A stretch of DNA of 64,000 bases from DAOUTY01 sp964453665 (GTDB lineage: Bacteria; Chloroflexota; Dehalococcoidia; SZUA-161): the NCBI GenBank assembly GCA_964453665.1, contig CAYVQT010000008.1, positions 1 to 64,000 on the forward strand. The letters run 5' to 3'. The notes beneath the pieces were generated by a model. It had not been told where the DNA came from. It saw only the letters and a program-made list of their open reading frames with translations, and ran no database searches. Positions 17,201-26,170 of this stretch are shown one piece after another (the stretch's first letter is position 1; each line of letters begins with the position of its first letter). The translations under genes and the position numbers were made by a program.

Positions 17201-18504
17201 ATCCTCTTGGGCAGACCGCACTGATGGAGCTTCAACTCGGGGCCCGCTACAATCACGGACCTGCCACTATAGTCCACACGTTTGCCGAGGAGATTCTGCC
17301 TGAACCTTCCCTGTTTGCCTCGCAACATATCTGAGAGAGACTTCAGCTTGTGGTTATTTCCAGTAACCACAGCCCTGCCCCGGCGTCCATTATCTATCAG
17401 GGAGTCGACTGCTTCCTGGAGCATGCGTTTCTCGTTGCGTATGATTATCTCCGGCGCGCCAATCTCCAGCAGCCGCCGCAGGCGGTTATTGCGATTAATC
17501 ACCCTGCGGTAGAGGTCGTTCAGGTCACTTGTGGCAAACCTTCCGCCATCGAGCTGGACCATGGGGCGTAACTCCGGGGGTAAAACGGGGAGCACTGTGA
17601 GGATCATCCATTCCGGCTTGTTCCCGCTCTTACGGAAGCCCTCGACGACCCTCAGCCTTTTAATTGCCTTCTTGCGTCGCTGTCCCGAACTCAAGGCAGC
17701 CTCTTGGTAAAGCTCTTGGCGCATCTGCTCCAGATCGAGTTGGCCGAGGATTTCGAGCATGGCCTCAGCCCCCATGTCGGCACTGAAGACATCTTCCCAT
17801 CTGTGTTTCAGGTCGCGATATCTGCCCGCGCTCAGCAGGCCTTGGAATATGAGTTCGTCGAGCTCCTCGATTCTTGCTCTGAATTCGTTCTCGAGTCGTT
17901 TCTTATCGTCCTCGAACCGCTGTTGTAAATTACTTATGTCTTGCAGGACTTTCTCCTTATCCTCCTCCGAATTATCCTGCGATTTCAACTCTTCGATCTT
18001 CTCGGCCAGCAGCCTTTCCCTCTCCGCTAGCTCTTGGGACAGGTCATCCCGAAGCTGCCTTATCGCCTGCCGCTTTTTCTCTTCATCCACACGGGTAATA
18101 ATGAACTTGGCGAAGTAAATCACCTGCTCCAGATTGCGGGGCGATATATCCAGCAGTAAACCCATGCGGCTGGGCGTCCCCTTAACGAACCAGATATGGC
18201 TGACCGGAGCTGCCAGCGTGATGTGTCCCATACGCTCTCTCCTGACCTTGGAGCGAGCCACTTCGACACCGCATTTGTCGCAGACGATTCCTTTATAACG
18301 TACCTTCTTGTATTTGCCACAGTAGCACTCGAAGTCTTTGGTTGGGCCGAATATTTTCTCGCAGAAGAGGCCATCCTTCTCCGGCTTCAGGGTACGATAG
18401 TTGAGGGTTTCAGGCTTGGTAACCTCACCATAGGACCATCCCCTGATCTGTTCTGGTGAGGCTAATGATATACGAACGGTAGTGAAGTCGTTTACTTCGA
18501 GCAT
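14257..18504 (-). CDS. rpoC: DNA-directed RNA polymerase subunit beta'
   Basis: 1415 residues. The N-terminal zinc finger (CYCGKYKKVRYKGIVCDKCG) and the catalytic Mg-binding loop NADFDGD (521-527) are intact, as is the C-terminal zinc site region (CQSRRGICQFCYG). The start codon overlaps the rpoB stop (TAATG), so translation is coupled. After the conserved end of beta' (about 1291) the protein gains 124 residues. The first 96 are six tandem 16-residue units rich in Glu/Asp, and a further acidic tail follows. This tail is not part of the conserved subunit and should be disordered and strongly negative. Confidence 0.97.
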   Translation of the reverse strand: MLEVNDFTTVRISLASPEQIRGWSYGEVTKPETLNYRTLKPEKDGLFCEKIFGPTKDFECYCGKYKKVRYKGIVCDKCGVEVARSKVRRERMGHITLAAPVSHIWFVKGTPSRMGLLLDISPRNLEQVIYFAKFIITRVDEEKKRQAIRQLRDDLSQELAERERLLAEKIEELKSQDNSEEDKEKVLQDISNLQQRFEDDKKRLENEFRARIEELDELIFQGLLSAGRYRDLKHRWEDVFSADMGAEAMLEILGQLDLEQMRQELYQEAALSSGQRRKKAIKRLRVVEGFRKSGNKPEWMILTVLPVLPPELRPMVQLDGGRFATSDLNDLYRRVINRNNRLRRLLEIGAPEIIIRNEKRMLQEAVDSLIDNGRRGRAVVTGNNHKLKSLSDMLRGKQGRFRQNLLGKRVDYSGRSVIVAGPELKLHQCGLPKRMALELFKPFIMRRLVGRGLALNIRSAKRIVERAKPEVWDILEDVVKERPVFLNRAPTLHRLGIQAFQPVLIDGSAIQIHPLVCVAFNADFDGDQMAVHVPLSKAAMEEANKVMLSIYNMMLPSSGEPVVAPTLDIVLGCYYLTMIKPGMKGEGMIFSNPDEAKLAHQLDIVDLRAEIEVREQINGAKRLKTSVGRIIFNEILPKELGFRNQIMGKKALKDIVAECYRLLGNEDTATMVDNIKRLGFRYVTKSGITIAVHDIEVPKEKKNILEEAEGKIADTEKQFQRGLITEDERYNSAVTVWTQATDDLQVALEQSMDKYSPIYLMASSGAKGNISQIRQMAGMRGLMTDPSGRIIDLPIKASFREGLAVLEYFISTHGARKGLADTALRTSDSGYLTRRLIDVSQEVIVNEEDCGTLSGIWLSESPEKSMLASLSERILGRIASSPVAHPESGEIIVDRNEMIDEAGADEIARAGITRVQVRSPLTCQSRRGICQFCYGRSLARGQLVPTGEAVGIIAAQSIGEPGTQLTMRTFHTGGVAGLDITSGLPRVEELFEARAPKGQAVISEIEGVVEISRTEEGRKIKVISSEIYRDEYSIPKGYEVLVEKNQQVEAATVLARPIASEDETATEVAPPLIAPVGGKVEIRGKKLSILYEEREEREYVLSPMTPILAENGARVEAGQQLTEGLVHPQDTLRIMGREAVQRYLVDEVQKVYRSQGVNINDKHIEIIVRQMLRKVKVDSPGDSGLLPGELVDSLAYEDINAKVLAEGGEPATAQPVLLGITRASLNTDSFLAKASFQETTRVLTEAAVMGSIDRLTGLKENVIIGKLIPARSEISKAAERSMAVPLLEGELEETALDEQEPAPEDESEETAPDEQETALEDKLEEIAPDEQEPAPEDKLEETALDEQETAIQDESEDAAPDEQETAPEDKLEEIAPDEQETASVDEPEANSEETEAEEVVDKDDPATDSKSESPI
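14344..14631 (-). repeat. six 48-bp tandem repeats encoding the acidic RpoC tail
   Basis: Codons 1292-1387 of rpoC encode six 16-residue units of the form EE-T/I-A-P/L-DEQE-T/P-A-x-x-D-x-x. Units alternate between DES and DKL endings, suggesting expansion by duplication of unit pairs. The reading frame is kept throughout. Confidence 0.85.
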
Positions 18505-21500
18505 TACTCACTCTCCTCAAATCCGGCCAGATTTATCCCCAGTCTAGGGGCTTCTGCTACAGATTCCATCAGGCTTGTTACCCTCTCCTCGTCCTCATTG
18601 AGCACCTCAATAGCCAATCCCAGGCTTTGTAGCTCCTTGACCAGCACCTTGAACGATTCCGGTACCCCTGCTTCCAGTATATCTTCGCCGTTGACTATAG
18701 CCTCGTAGGTTTTGACCCTCCCCACAATGTCGTCGGATTTGACAGTGAGCATCTCCTGAAGGTTATGGGCAGCGCCATAGGCTTCCAGTGCCCATACTTC
18801 CATCTCGCCGAAACGCTGACCGCCGAACTGAGCTTTGCCGCCTAGCGGCTGCTGAGTTATCAACGAATAGGGACCTGTGGACCGGGCGTGGATTTTATCC
18901 TCTACCAGATGGATTAGCTTCATCATGTAGATATAGCCTACGGTCACCGGGTGGTCGAGAGGTTCACCTGAACGTCCATCGTAAAGCAATGTCTTGCCAA
19001 AGATGGGGGGGGACAGTCCCTTCTCGTGACTGATGTCTTCCAGGGTCCTGCTTATCTCTTCGGCACTCAGAGCGGCGGCGTCTACGCCCATCTCTTCCAG
19101 CCATAGTCGAACGCAGACCTGCCTTGCTTCGCCTTTAACCTCTTCGCTGAAAATCTTCTCAGCGTCGTAGCCGCGCTCGGCGAGCCAGGATTTAGCTTGC
19201 TCCAGGTTGACGGTAGTTTCCCCATTGTAACCCCAATCGACTGCCTCAGCCTTGCGCACAATCCACGCCCTCGCCAGCGCGTCTTCGAGCGATGCATCGT
19301 CAGCGCCGTCGAAGACCGGAGACATTGCCTTGAAGCCGAGGCTTTTTGCTGCCCATCCCAGGTGGGTTTCCAGGAGCTGTCCTATATTCATTCGAGACGG
19401 GACACCCAGCGGACTGAGTATGATATCGACCGGTCGTCCGTCGGGGAGGAAGGGCATATCCTCCGCTGGCACAATACGCGCAATTACCCCTTTATTGCCG
19501 TGACGCCCGGCCATTTTGTCGCCCTCGCAGACCTTTCGCATTTGAGCGACAAACACCCGCACCATCTGGTTGACTCCCGGCGGCAGGTCGTGGTTATCAT
19601 CACGTGTGAGAACACTGACATCGATTACCTTACCATATTCACCGTGCGGCACTCTTAGGGAGGTATCCTTAACCTCGCGAGCCTTTTCGCCGAAAATGGC
19701 CCGAAGGAGCTTCTCTTCAGCGGTGAGCCCTCTTTCGCCTTTAGGGGTAATCTTACCTACCAGGATGTCGCCAGACCCGACTTCGGCGCCTACTCGTATA
19801 ATGCCAAATTCATCGAGATGACGCAGGCTTTCCTCTCCTATGTTAGGTATATCCCGGGTTATCTCCTCGGGGCCCAATTTTGTGTCCCTGGCCTCAATTT
19901 CGTATTTCTCGATGTGGATTGATGTGAACCTATCCTCCTTGACCATGTTCTCGGAGATGACAATAGCGTCCTCAAAGTTGTATCCTTCCCAGCTCAGGAA
20001 AGCGCAAAGGATGTTTTGCCCCAGAGCGAGCTCGCCTCCTTCTGTGGACGAGCCGTCTGCCAGTACCTGACCCTGCTTGACACGATCTCCTTTGCTCACG
20101 ACCGGTCTTTGGTTGATGCAAGTCCCCTGGTTTGAACGGGCAAACTTGGTTAAGGAGAGCGATTGCTCCTTCTCCTTGTCATACCTGAGCACAATCTCAT
20201 TAGCAGAGATTGACGTTATCTCTCCGTCATAGGGGGCGAAAAGCACTTGGCCGCTGTCACGAGCCGCTTCTTTTTCCATGCCGGTGGCTATCAGTGGTGA
20301 CTGTGGAATGATAAGAGGAACTGCCTGGCGTTGCATGTTTGAACCCATTAAAGCCCGGTTCGCATCATCGTGCTCCAGAAACGGTATCAGCGAGGTGGTT
20401 ACACTCACGATTTGCCTCGGAGATACGTCGACAAAGTTAACCCTGCCCGGTAACTCTAGCGAAAACTTCTTACCATGCCTTACCTCGACTTTGTCTTCGA
20501 TGAACTCGTTATTCGCATCAAACAGGGTGTTGGCCTGAGCGATTACGTAGTTTTCTTCCTCATCCGCAGAAAGATATTTAATTTCCTGGGAGACGAAAGG
20601 CTTGATCTTGATTGGTTGTTTGGAGAGTCTTGAGATTCTGTGAATCATCTCCGAAGTAACCACAGATCCCGCTTCTGCCACGACGGTACCCTTAGCGTTG
20701 GTTACATCCTCGGCAAGCGTTCTGCCCAGGAGATCGGGCGAATCGTTGCCAAGCTCCCTTATTACTCTTCGATAAGGAGTCTCTATGAAACCGTATTCGT
20801 TAACTCTGGCATAGGTGGCTAGAGAGCCAATGAGACCGATATTTGGTCCCTCAGGGGTTTCAATTGGACATATCCTGCCATAGTGAGACAGATGGACATC
20901 GCGTACATCGAAACCAGCCCGCTCCCGTGATAGACCTCCGGGCCCTAACGCTGATAGTCGGCGCTTGTGGGTTAGCTCTGCAAGAGGGTTTGTCTGGTCC
21001 ATGAATTGAGATAGCTGGGAGCTGCCGAAGAACTCTCTTATAGCGGCTACCACGGGGCGACTGTTTACCAGCGTACTTGGAGTCGCCGTGTCCGGTGGTA
21101 ACAAACTCATGCGCTCCTTTACCACTCGCTCCATACGGAGCAGCCCGACACGGATCTGATTCTGCAACAGCTCTCCTACCGCGCGCACCCGGCGGTTGCC
21201 CAGGTGGTCGATATCGTCAGGTTCATCCTCCCCGTTATTGAGCATTATAATTTGGCGTAAAATCGACACGATGTCCTCTTTACCCAGAACCCTCTGGGCA
21301 GGCGTTTGCTCTAAGCCCAGCCGTTTACTGAGCTTATAGCGCCCCACCTTGCCCAGATCGTAGCGCCGGGGGTTGAAGAAAAGGGCATTTATTAGTGCGC
21401 GAGCATTGTCGATTGTGGGAGGGTCTCCGGGTCTTAGCCGCCTGTAGAGATCGATTAAGGCCTCATGCTCGTTCTTGACCGCTGGCTCACGTTCGATAGT

Positions 21501-22262
21501 GGTCTGGATGTAGCTGTGGTCGGAGTTAGTGTCCACATCAGCGAAGAGAGCCATCAGTTCATCATCGGAACCATAGCTGTGCTCGGGGTCGCTGATGGCA
21601 CGTATCAGGGTGGTTACCGGGATCTTTCGTTTTCGGTCAACCTTAACCGAGATCAGGTCGTGACTGCTGGTCTCGAACTCCAGCCATGCGCCGCGGTTGG
21701 GTATTAGTTTGGCGGAACACAGTCTTCGTCCAGTGGCCGGATCCTCGTCGAGGGTGAAGTAAACACCCGGGGAGCGAACCAACTGGCTCACCACTACTCG
21801 TTCAGCCCCATTGACGATAAATGTGCCCTTAGGGGTCATCAGGGGGAAATCCCCCATAAATATATCTTGCTCTTTGATCTCCCCCGTCTCCTTGATAACC
21901 AACTGTACCTTTACCTTTAGCGGCATGGCATAGGTAACATCGCGGTCATAGCATTCGTGCTCCGAGTACTTAGCGGCAGACCACATGTGGGCCCAAAAGG
22001 ATTTCTCGTCCTCAAATTCCGGTAAATCAGCGGTGCTGCCAAACCCGTAGCTTGGGAAATGGAGCTCGTAACGGTTTCCGGTGAAGTCCTTAATTGGCGA
22101 GAGCTCATCGAATAATTCCTTGAGTCCACCGCCGAGGGAAGGGTCACAGACCCAGCGATAGGACTCCTGCTGAATCTGGATGAGGTTGGGTGTTTCTAGA
22201 AGATGGGGTATTCTGGCATAGGATTTCCTCGACCCCGTGTATCGGGACATTTCCAAAGTCAT
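18504..22262 (-). CDS. rpoB: DNA-directed RNA polymerase subunit beta
   Basis: 1252 residues, full length. Recognisable regions are the rifampicin-pocket cluster (SQLSQFMDQTNPLAELTHKRRLSALGPGG), the RHGNKG motif and the C-terminal QPLGGKAQFGGQRFGEMEVWALEAYGA block that contacts beta'. Catalytic core subunit of RNA polymerase, cotranscribed with rpoC. The rplKAJL genes that often precede rpoB are absent; a stand-alone receiver gene is upstream instead. The ATG at 22262 has GAGAGG nine bases upstream. Confidence 0.97.
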   Translation of the reverse strand: MTLEMSRYTGSRKSYARIPHLLETPNLIQIQQESYRWVCDPSLGGGLKELFDELSPIKDFTGNRYELHFPSYGFGSTADLPEFEDEKSFWAHMWSAAKYSEHECYDRDVTYAMPLKVKVQLVIKETGEIKEQDIFMGDFPLMTPKGTFIVNGAERVVVSQLVRSPGVYFTLDEDPATGRRLCSAKLIPNRGAWLEFETSSHDLISVKVDRKRKIPVTTLIRAISDPEHSYGSDDELMALFADVDTNSDHSYIQTTIEREPAVKNEHEALIDLYRRLRPGDPPTIDNARALINALFFNPRRYDLGKVGRYKLSKRLGLEQTPAQRVLGKEDIVSILRQIIMLNNGEDEPDDIDHLGNRRVRAVGELLQNQIRVGLLRMERVVKERMSLLPPDTATPSTLVNSRPVVAAIREFFGSSQLSQFMDQTNPLAELTHKRRLSALGPGGLSRERAGFDVRDVHLSHYGRICPIETPEGPNIGLIGSLATYARVNEYGFIETPYRRVIRELGNDSPDLLGRTLAEDVTNAKGTVVAEAGSVVTSEMIHRISRLSKQPIKIKPFVSQEIKYLSADEEENYVIAQANTLFDANNEFIEDKVEVRHGKKFSLELPGRVNFVDVSPRQIVSVTTSLIPFLEHDDANRALMGSNMQRQAVPLIIPQSPLIATGMEKEAARDSGQVLFAPYDGEITSISANEIVLRYDKEKEQSLSLTKFARSNQGTCINQRPVVSKGDRVKQGQVLADGSSTEGGELALGQNILCAFLSWEGYNFEDAIVISENMVKEDRFTSIHIEKYEIEARDTKLGPEEITRDIPNIGEESLRHLDEFGIIRVGAEVGSGDILVGKITPKGERGLTAEEKLLRAIFGEKAREVKDTSLRVPHGEYGKVIDVSVLTRDDNHDLPPGVNQMVRVFVAQMRKVCEGDKMAGRHGNKGVIARIVPAEDMPFLPDGRPVDIILSPLGVPSRMNIGQLLETHLGWAAKSLGFKAMSPVFDGADDASLEDALARAWIVRKAEAVDWGYNGETTVNLEQAKSWLAERGYDAEKIFSEEVKGEARQVCVRLWLEEMGVDAAALSAEEISRTLEDISHEKGLSPPIFGKTLLYDGRSGEPLDHPVTVGYIYMMKLIHLVEDKIHARSTGPYSLITQQPLGGKAQFGGQRFGEMEVWALEAYGAAHNLQEMLTVKSDDIVGRVKTYEAIVNGEDILEAGVPESFKVLVKELQSLGLAIEVLNEDEERVTSLMESVAEAPRLGINLAGFEESE

Positions 22263-22384
22263 GGTTCAATACCTCTCAGAAAGGGAGATTATAAAAAGGG
22301 AGTAATGTAGACGCAGTAAGCCCTAGAGCTTGGAATTTTGGAGATAAGCTGGGAAAAAGAGAAGGTTCCATCCCGCAAAAGCGT

Positions 22385-22413
22385 ATGCTAACATCTCTAA
22401 ATGCATTTGTCAA
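22385..22413 (-). promoter_or_regulatory. likely sigma-70 promoter for rpoBC
   Basis: On the minus strand TTGACA (22413-22408) is followed by a 17-bp spacer and TAGCAT (22390-22385). It lies about 120 bp upstream of the rpoB ATG, leaving a leader of about 115 nt. The rest of the 303-bp gap between rpoB and the receiver gene holds nothing I recognise. Confidence 0.6.
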
Positions 22414-22565
22414 TAGGTGAATCCAGAAAATTTCTGATAAGTCGGCCAAATGGTCAATCGCTATTGAACATGCAGACGTATTCTGCGTTTCAGGCATTCT
22501 CTGCTGGAGAACTTTATTGAATGTAAGACTGATTCAACCTTTGCGTGGCCATTCTTGGTGCTTCT

Positions 22566-23288
22566 TTACCCTTGCCCTTGGGTAAATTCATCCAGGGCCT
22601 CTTCCCCATTTTCATCTGTCTGCATATCTGTGGCATCATTCTCACCCTCTGGGGAACCTGGCGTTCTACCGCCCAGTAGCTGGGAAAGCTTTTTAGCGAA
22701 ACCTTTGGCGGGACTCGGCTCCTCTCCGTCGGCTCTTGCCGTTACTGTAGCCTCTTCACTCTGTGGCTGGCGATTAGCTTCCAGTTCCGCCAGAGCTACT
22801 TGCTCCCGGCCAAGGGCCTTTTCGGCGTCGCTATGATACTGCTCTATCTGCCCTGCTTGCTGTTTAACCCTCAGCTCCAGGCGAAGCTGGTATTGCTTAT
22901 TCTCTTGCACCAATCTCCTTCTTTCCAGAGCCCTTTCTGTCCTCATTATGAGGTCGTCCAGGTTGAAAGGTTTGGTCAGGTAGTCATATGCCCCCCGCTT
23001 CATTGATTCAACGGCCGTTTGAATGTCGGACACAGCCGTAACCATGATCACGCACGTATCCGGGTGGTCGGTGAGCATCTTGGGCAGCACCTCCATTCCC
23101 GACATCCCCGGCATCTTGATGTCCATGAAAACAAGGTCGAAATCCTGCATGAAAGCCTTCCAGAGCGCATCTTTGCCGTCGACTGCGACTACGCAATCGT
23201 AGCCCTGTGACTGCAGTTTACGGCAAAGGATATCCCTGATAGACTCCTCGTCATCAACTATCAATATTGTTCCTCTGCGTTCCTCCAT
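22566..23288 (-). CDS. stand-alone response-regulator receiver with coiled-coil tail
   Basis: 240 residues. Receiver domain 5-122 has acidic pocket D12/D13, phospho-acceptor D56 (VFMDIKMPG) and K106 (LTKPF). A long coiled coil follows (about 125-175), then a Gly/Glu/Pro-rich low-complexity end. There is no DNA-binding, GGDEF or other output domain, so it should act by protein-protein contact. Its histidine kinase is not adjacent. It precedes rpoB on the same strand but is separated by a promoter. Confidence 0.88.
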   Translation of the reverse strand: MEERRGTILIVDDEESIRDILCRKLQSQGYDCVVAVDGKDALWKAFMQDFDLVFMDIKMPGMSGMEVLPKMLTDHPDTCVIMVTAVSDIQTAVESMKRGAYDYLTKPFNLDDLIMRTERALERRRLVQENKQYQLRLELRVKQQAGQIEQYHSDAEKALGREQVALAELEANRQPQSEEATVTARADGEEPSPAKGFAKKLSQLLGGRTPGSPEGENDATDMQTDENGEEALDEFTQGQG

Positions 23289-23636
23289 CTCACACTCCCT
23301 GTATGTTGCCTATTTTGATCGTGAAAAGCGGGGCAGCTATCTCCTTGAGATTGTTTTCTGGCATGCGTGGCCTGTTATCATTAGACGCCATTTTGATATA
23401 ATCGCCCACTTTTAACCCGGTAGAAAAGACAATCGTTTGCAGCATACTACATAAACATTAGCTCAGGTTCTACTGGCTGGGCAATAGTAATATCTGGTGG
23501 TTCGCAGTAGGAAAATAGTCGGATACGGAGTCAGTTGGGACAATACAACTGCCCTGGGAAAGCCGAGCCTTTTCGGGGCATTACATAACCTTCGTCATGT
23601 ACAGTTACAGGCAAAGTATAAGTGCCGTTCGATAAC
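23289..23636. other. intergenic region between receiver gene and speB
   Basis: 348 bp without a recognisable gene or strong hairpin. It carries the leader of the receiver gene and the untranslated 3' end of the speD-speB transcript. Confidence 0.5.
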
Positions 23637-24515
23637 TCACCGTGTGAGTATGGCATATCCCATAAGTTTATAGGCCAGTTTGGCGGCGAGGAAGGCGCAG
23701 GCGTTCGGTCCTTCCTGAGGGCAAAGCTCCATGATGTCGAAGCCAACGATTTGTTTGCTATCGGCTACTGCGCGCAGCAATTCCAGCACCTGTTGCCAGC
23801 TTAGTCCGCCCGGCTCAGGGGTTCCTACAGCTGACATAATTGCGGGGTCGAGCACATCAAGGTCGATCGAGATATACACTTGAGGCGATAGGGTGGGGAG
23901 GCCCCTGGCGGCAAAGTCTGGACCGGTTGAGGCTCCGGCATAAAATGGCTCTATTTTGCGTTTGCTTAGAAACTCGTGTTCCTCTCGACTGAGGCTGCGA
24001 ATGCCTGCATGGACAACCGGGCAGACCTCCCAGACCCGTCGCATTACGCAGGCATGGCTGTATTTCGTGCCTTGATATTGATCGCGCAGGTCAGCGTGAG
24101 CATCCAGATGTAATACCGAGAGTTCGGGGTACTTTTCTCGATAGGCTTTAACTGTGCCCAGTGTGAGTGAATGCTCGCCGCCCAGCATGGCCAGGAGTTT
24201 CCCTTTATCAAGTAAATCTCCTGCTATTTGGTAGATTCGTTCTACCATCGGTTCGGGGCCGCTCATAACTGGCTGCGCTTCGGGGAGGGTATAGATGCCT
24301 GCTTCGCTTATTTCCCGGTCCAGCTCTGTGTCGTATAGCTCCAGATATTGTGAGGCGTCTATAATTGCTTGTGGCCCATCCCTCGTGCCGCTCTTGTACT
24401 CCGTTGTGCTGTCGTAGGGTACAGGTAAAACTACGACTTTCGCCTGTTCGAAGGTGACGGCGTGAGGAGATATGCCGGCAAAAGCCCTTGGGGGTAGAAA
24501 AAACTCATCGCTCAC
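23637..24515 (-). CDS. speB: agmatinase (ureohydrolase family)
   Basis: 292 residues. All manganese ligands of the ureohydrolase family are present: H115 in GGEHS, D138/H140/D142 in LDAHADLRD, and D218/D220 in SIDLDVLDP. It should hydrolyse agmatine to putrescine and urea. The gene follows speD by 27 bp on the same strand, a pairing that supports polyamine synthesis over arginase or guanidinase activity. Neither speA (arginine decarboxylase) nor speE (spermidine synthase) is in the window. Confidence 0.9.
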   Translation of the reverse strand: MSDEFFLPPRAFAGISPHAVTFEQAKVVVLPVPYDSTTEYKSGTRDGPQAIIDASQYLELYDTELDREISEAGIYTLPEAQPVMSGPEPMVERIYQIAGDLLDKGKLLAMLGGEHSLTLGTVKAYREKYPELSVLHLDAHADLRDQYQGTKYSHACVMRRVWEVCPVVHAGIRSLSREEHEFLSKRKIEPFYAGASTGPDFAARGLPTLSPQVYISIDLDVLDPAIMSAVGTPEPGGLSWQQVLELLRAVADSKQIVGFDIMELCPQEGPNACAFLAAKLAYKLMGYAILTR

Positions 24516-24542
24516 TTGATTCGTCCTGGCCGGTGAGACGAT

Positions 24543-24941
24543 TTAACCGCTGGTCACGGAGTCTGTCAGCACAGACGGCTGTTGGTTATTGTAATATTCC
24601 AGCCCCCGGTTGAGAATATAGCTCCTGATCTCGTCCAGGCCAAATCGCTGCTGGAGGTCTTTTATGGCCTGTTCAGCGTCAAATTCTTTACATGAGAAGA
24701 TATCGATATTGATGTATGAACGCTCGGGGAAGGTATGGATGCTGATATGGCTCTCTGCGATGAGTACGAAACCGGATACCCCCCAGTCCTCGGGTTTGGA
24801 GCCGACGTATTTGGAGACCTTCGGGGGAGAGATCCTCGTCATCCCAATCTGCGATGGGTAAACGTCGAGTAGTTGATAGATGAAATCTACGTCCTGCATT
24901 TTCTGGACGTTGCCACTGTAGCCGTCGATGATCAGGTGCAT
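24543..24941 (-). CDS. speD: S-adenosylmethionine decarboxylase proenzyme (prokaryotic, small type)
   Basis: 132 residues from the ATG at 24941, which has AAGGGGG at proper spacing; a GTG three codons earlier lies on top of that site. Self-cleavage is expected between E63 and S64 in IAESHISIHTFPE, turning S64 into the pyruvoyl cofactor; H70-area residues and C84 complete the active site. It makes decarboxylated SAM, the aminopropyl donor for spermidine. First gene of the speD-speB unit. Confidence 0.92.
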   Translation of the reverse strand: MHLIIDGYSGNVQKMQDVDFIYQLLDVYPSQIGMTRISPPKVSKYVGSKPEDWGVSGFVLIAESHISIHTFPERSYINIDIFSCKEFDAEQAIKDLQQRFGLDEIRSYILNRGLEYYNNQQPSVLTDSVTSG

Positions 24942-24972
24942 TGTTCCCACCCCCTTCTAGTATTTAAGGCGT

Positions 24973-25005
24973 AAAAAAAGACCACCCCCCGCTTGGGTGA
25001 TGGTC
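24973..25005 (-). terminator. intrinsic terminator after the HTH gene
   Basis: On the minus strand a hairpin with GACCA/TGGTC base and a C/G-rich upper stem (one mismatch) is followed directly by seven T. It separates the HTH gene from speD. Confidence 0.8.
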
Positions 25006-25037
25006 AAACTTAATTGGCCACTTCTGGTTAATGGAGC

Positions 25038-25229
25038 CTAAGGCTCAGCTGTGGTATTATCCAGAAGTTTACCCTCGTACCATTTATTCAGGTCGTCTTT
25101 CCTGATACGGTACGATTTTCCAATTTTTGCCGCAGGTAACCTTCTATCGCGGCACCACCTTTGCGCGGTGACTTTGCTGATCTTAAGTATTCTGGTTACA
25201 TCATCTACCGACAATAACTCAGTTTCCAT
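25038..25229 (-). CDS. excisionase-type helix-turn-helix DNA-binding protein
   Basis: 63 residues, a complete MerR-like/excisionase HTH: LLSVDDVTRILKISKVTAQRWCRDRRLPAAKIGKSYRIRKDDLNKW. It binds DNA as a winged helix. Such genes occur both in integrative elements and as stand-alone regulators. No integrase or attachment site is near, so the second is favoured. A short GAGA-loop hairpin (25257-25274) lies in its leader and a terminator follows it. Confidence 0.85.
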   Translation of the reverse strand: METELLSVDDVTRILKISKVTAQRWCRDRRLPAAKIGKSYRIRKDDLNKWYEGKLLDNTTAEP

Positions 25230-25353
25230 AGTGTGAAGTCCACATCACCCCTTCCACTGACCTGAGAAGGTCAGCGATAAGAAGCATAACACATCTCAGC
25301 TGCTGGTGCAATACTTTAGGGGCTTTTTACGTCCGGAAGGGTAAAAATGATAG

Positions 25354-26169
25354 CTATTGCGGCTTATTGCTGCTTGAGAACTCGATTTCGGAGAGGGGCA
25401 GCTCCAGGGTAGCTTCGCTCTCGAGCTGGACGATAACTGTCTCCTTGAGAGGATTGCAGCCAATCACTTTAACTTCACCGACGTTCGTCATGATGTTATG
25501 CCCCGGCGTGGGTAGCTTCTGCTTCATAACACGGTATTGCTCGTTCTCATAGGCCAGGCAGCAGAGGAGCCGGCCACAGACCCCGGAGATATTTGCGGGA
25601 TTGAGAGGGAGATCCTGCTCCCTGGCCATTTTCATGGAGATGGGTTCAAACTTGGCCAGATGGCTTGCGCAGCACAGCGTGCAGCCACACCTTCCCATGC
25701 CGCCTACCAGCTTGGCGGCATCGCGAGCGCCTACCTGGCGCAGTTCAACGCGGGTTTTCAACATGCTGGAGAGTTCACGCAGCAGGGTGCGGAAGTCAAC
25801 CCTTTTTTCGGATTTGAAGTATATGGTCAGGTGGCTGCCATCCAGGTTGTACTCCGCAGCCAGGGGGCTCATAGGAAGCTGGTATTTCGCTACCAGTTCA
25901 CCGCACTTAGTCAGTGCCCCGCTTTCCTTTCCTTTAATTTCCTCTACTCGCTCCAGGTCGTCGGGCTCCGCCCGGCGTAAGACGGACTTCAATGGTTCGC
26001 TCACCTCGCCGGAAGCGATCTCCTTCGGGGCCACCACGACTGTGCCCATTGCCAGGCCGCGAGCGGTCTCGACAATCACTTTGTCGCCGATCCCCAGCTC
26101 GATATCCGATGGGTCGAAGTAATATATCTGTGCCGCCCGTTTAAACCGGACGCCTACAACATCAGTCAT
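25354..26169 (-). CDS. PSP1/YaaT-family protein
   Basis: 271 residues. The PSP1 C-terminal domain is clear. It has a conserved Cys-rich segment around residues 155-210 (GGMGRCGCTLCC and GVCGRLLCCLAYE) that can bind metal or iron-sulfur. In Bacillus, YaaT forms the Y-complex affecting RNase Y and phosphorelay. The gene lies 1 bp after holB, the same arrangement as in Firmicutes (holB-yaaT), so the two are cotranscribed. Confidence 0.9.
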   Translation of the reverse strand: MTDVVGVRFKRAAQIYYFDPSDIELGIGDKVIVETARGLAMGTVVVAPKEIASGEVSEPLKSVLRRAEPDDLERVEEIKGKESGALTKCGELVAKYQLPMSPLAAEYNLDGSHLTIYFKSEKRVDFRTLLRELSSMLKTRVELRQVGARDAAKLVGGMGRCGCTLCCASHLAKFEPISMKMAREQDLPLNPANISGVCGRLLCCLAYENEQYRVMKQKLPTPGHNIMTNVGEVKVIGCNPLKETVIVQLESEATLELPLSEIEFSSSNKPQ

Positions 26170-26170
26170 C

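Noticed and set aside
25038..25229. Integrative element signalled by the excisionase-like gene
   Set aside because: No integrase, attachment repeats or tRNA gene nearby; it is followed by a terminator and housekeeping genes.
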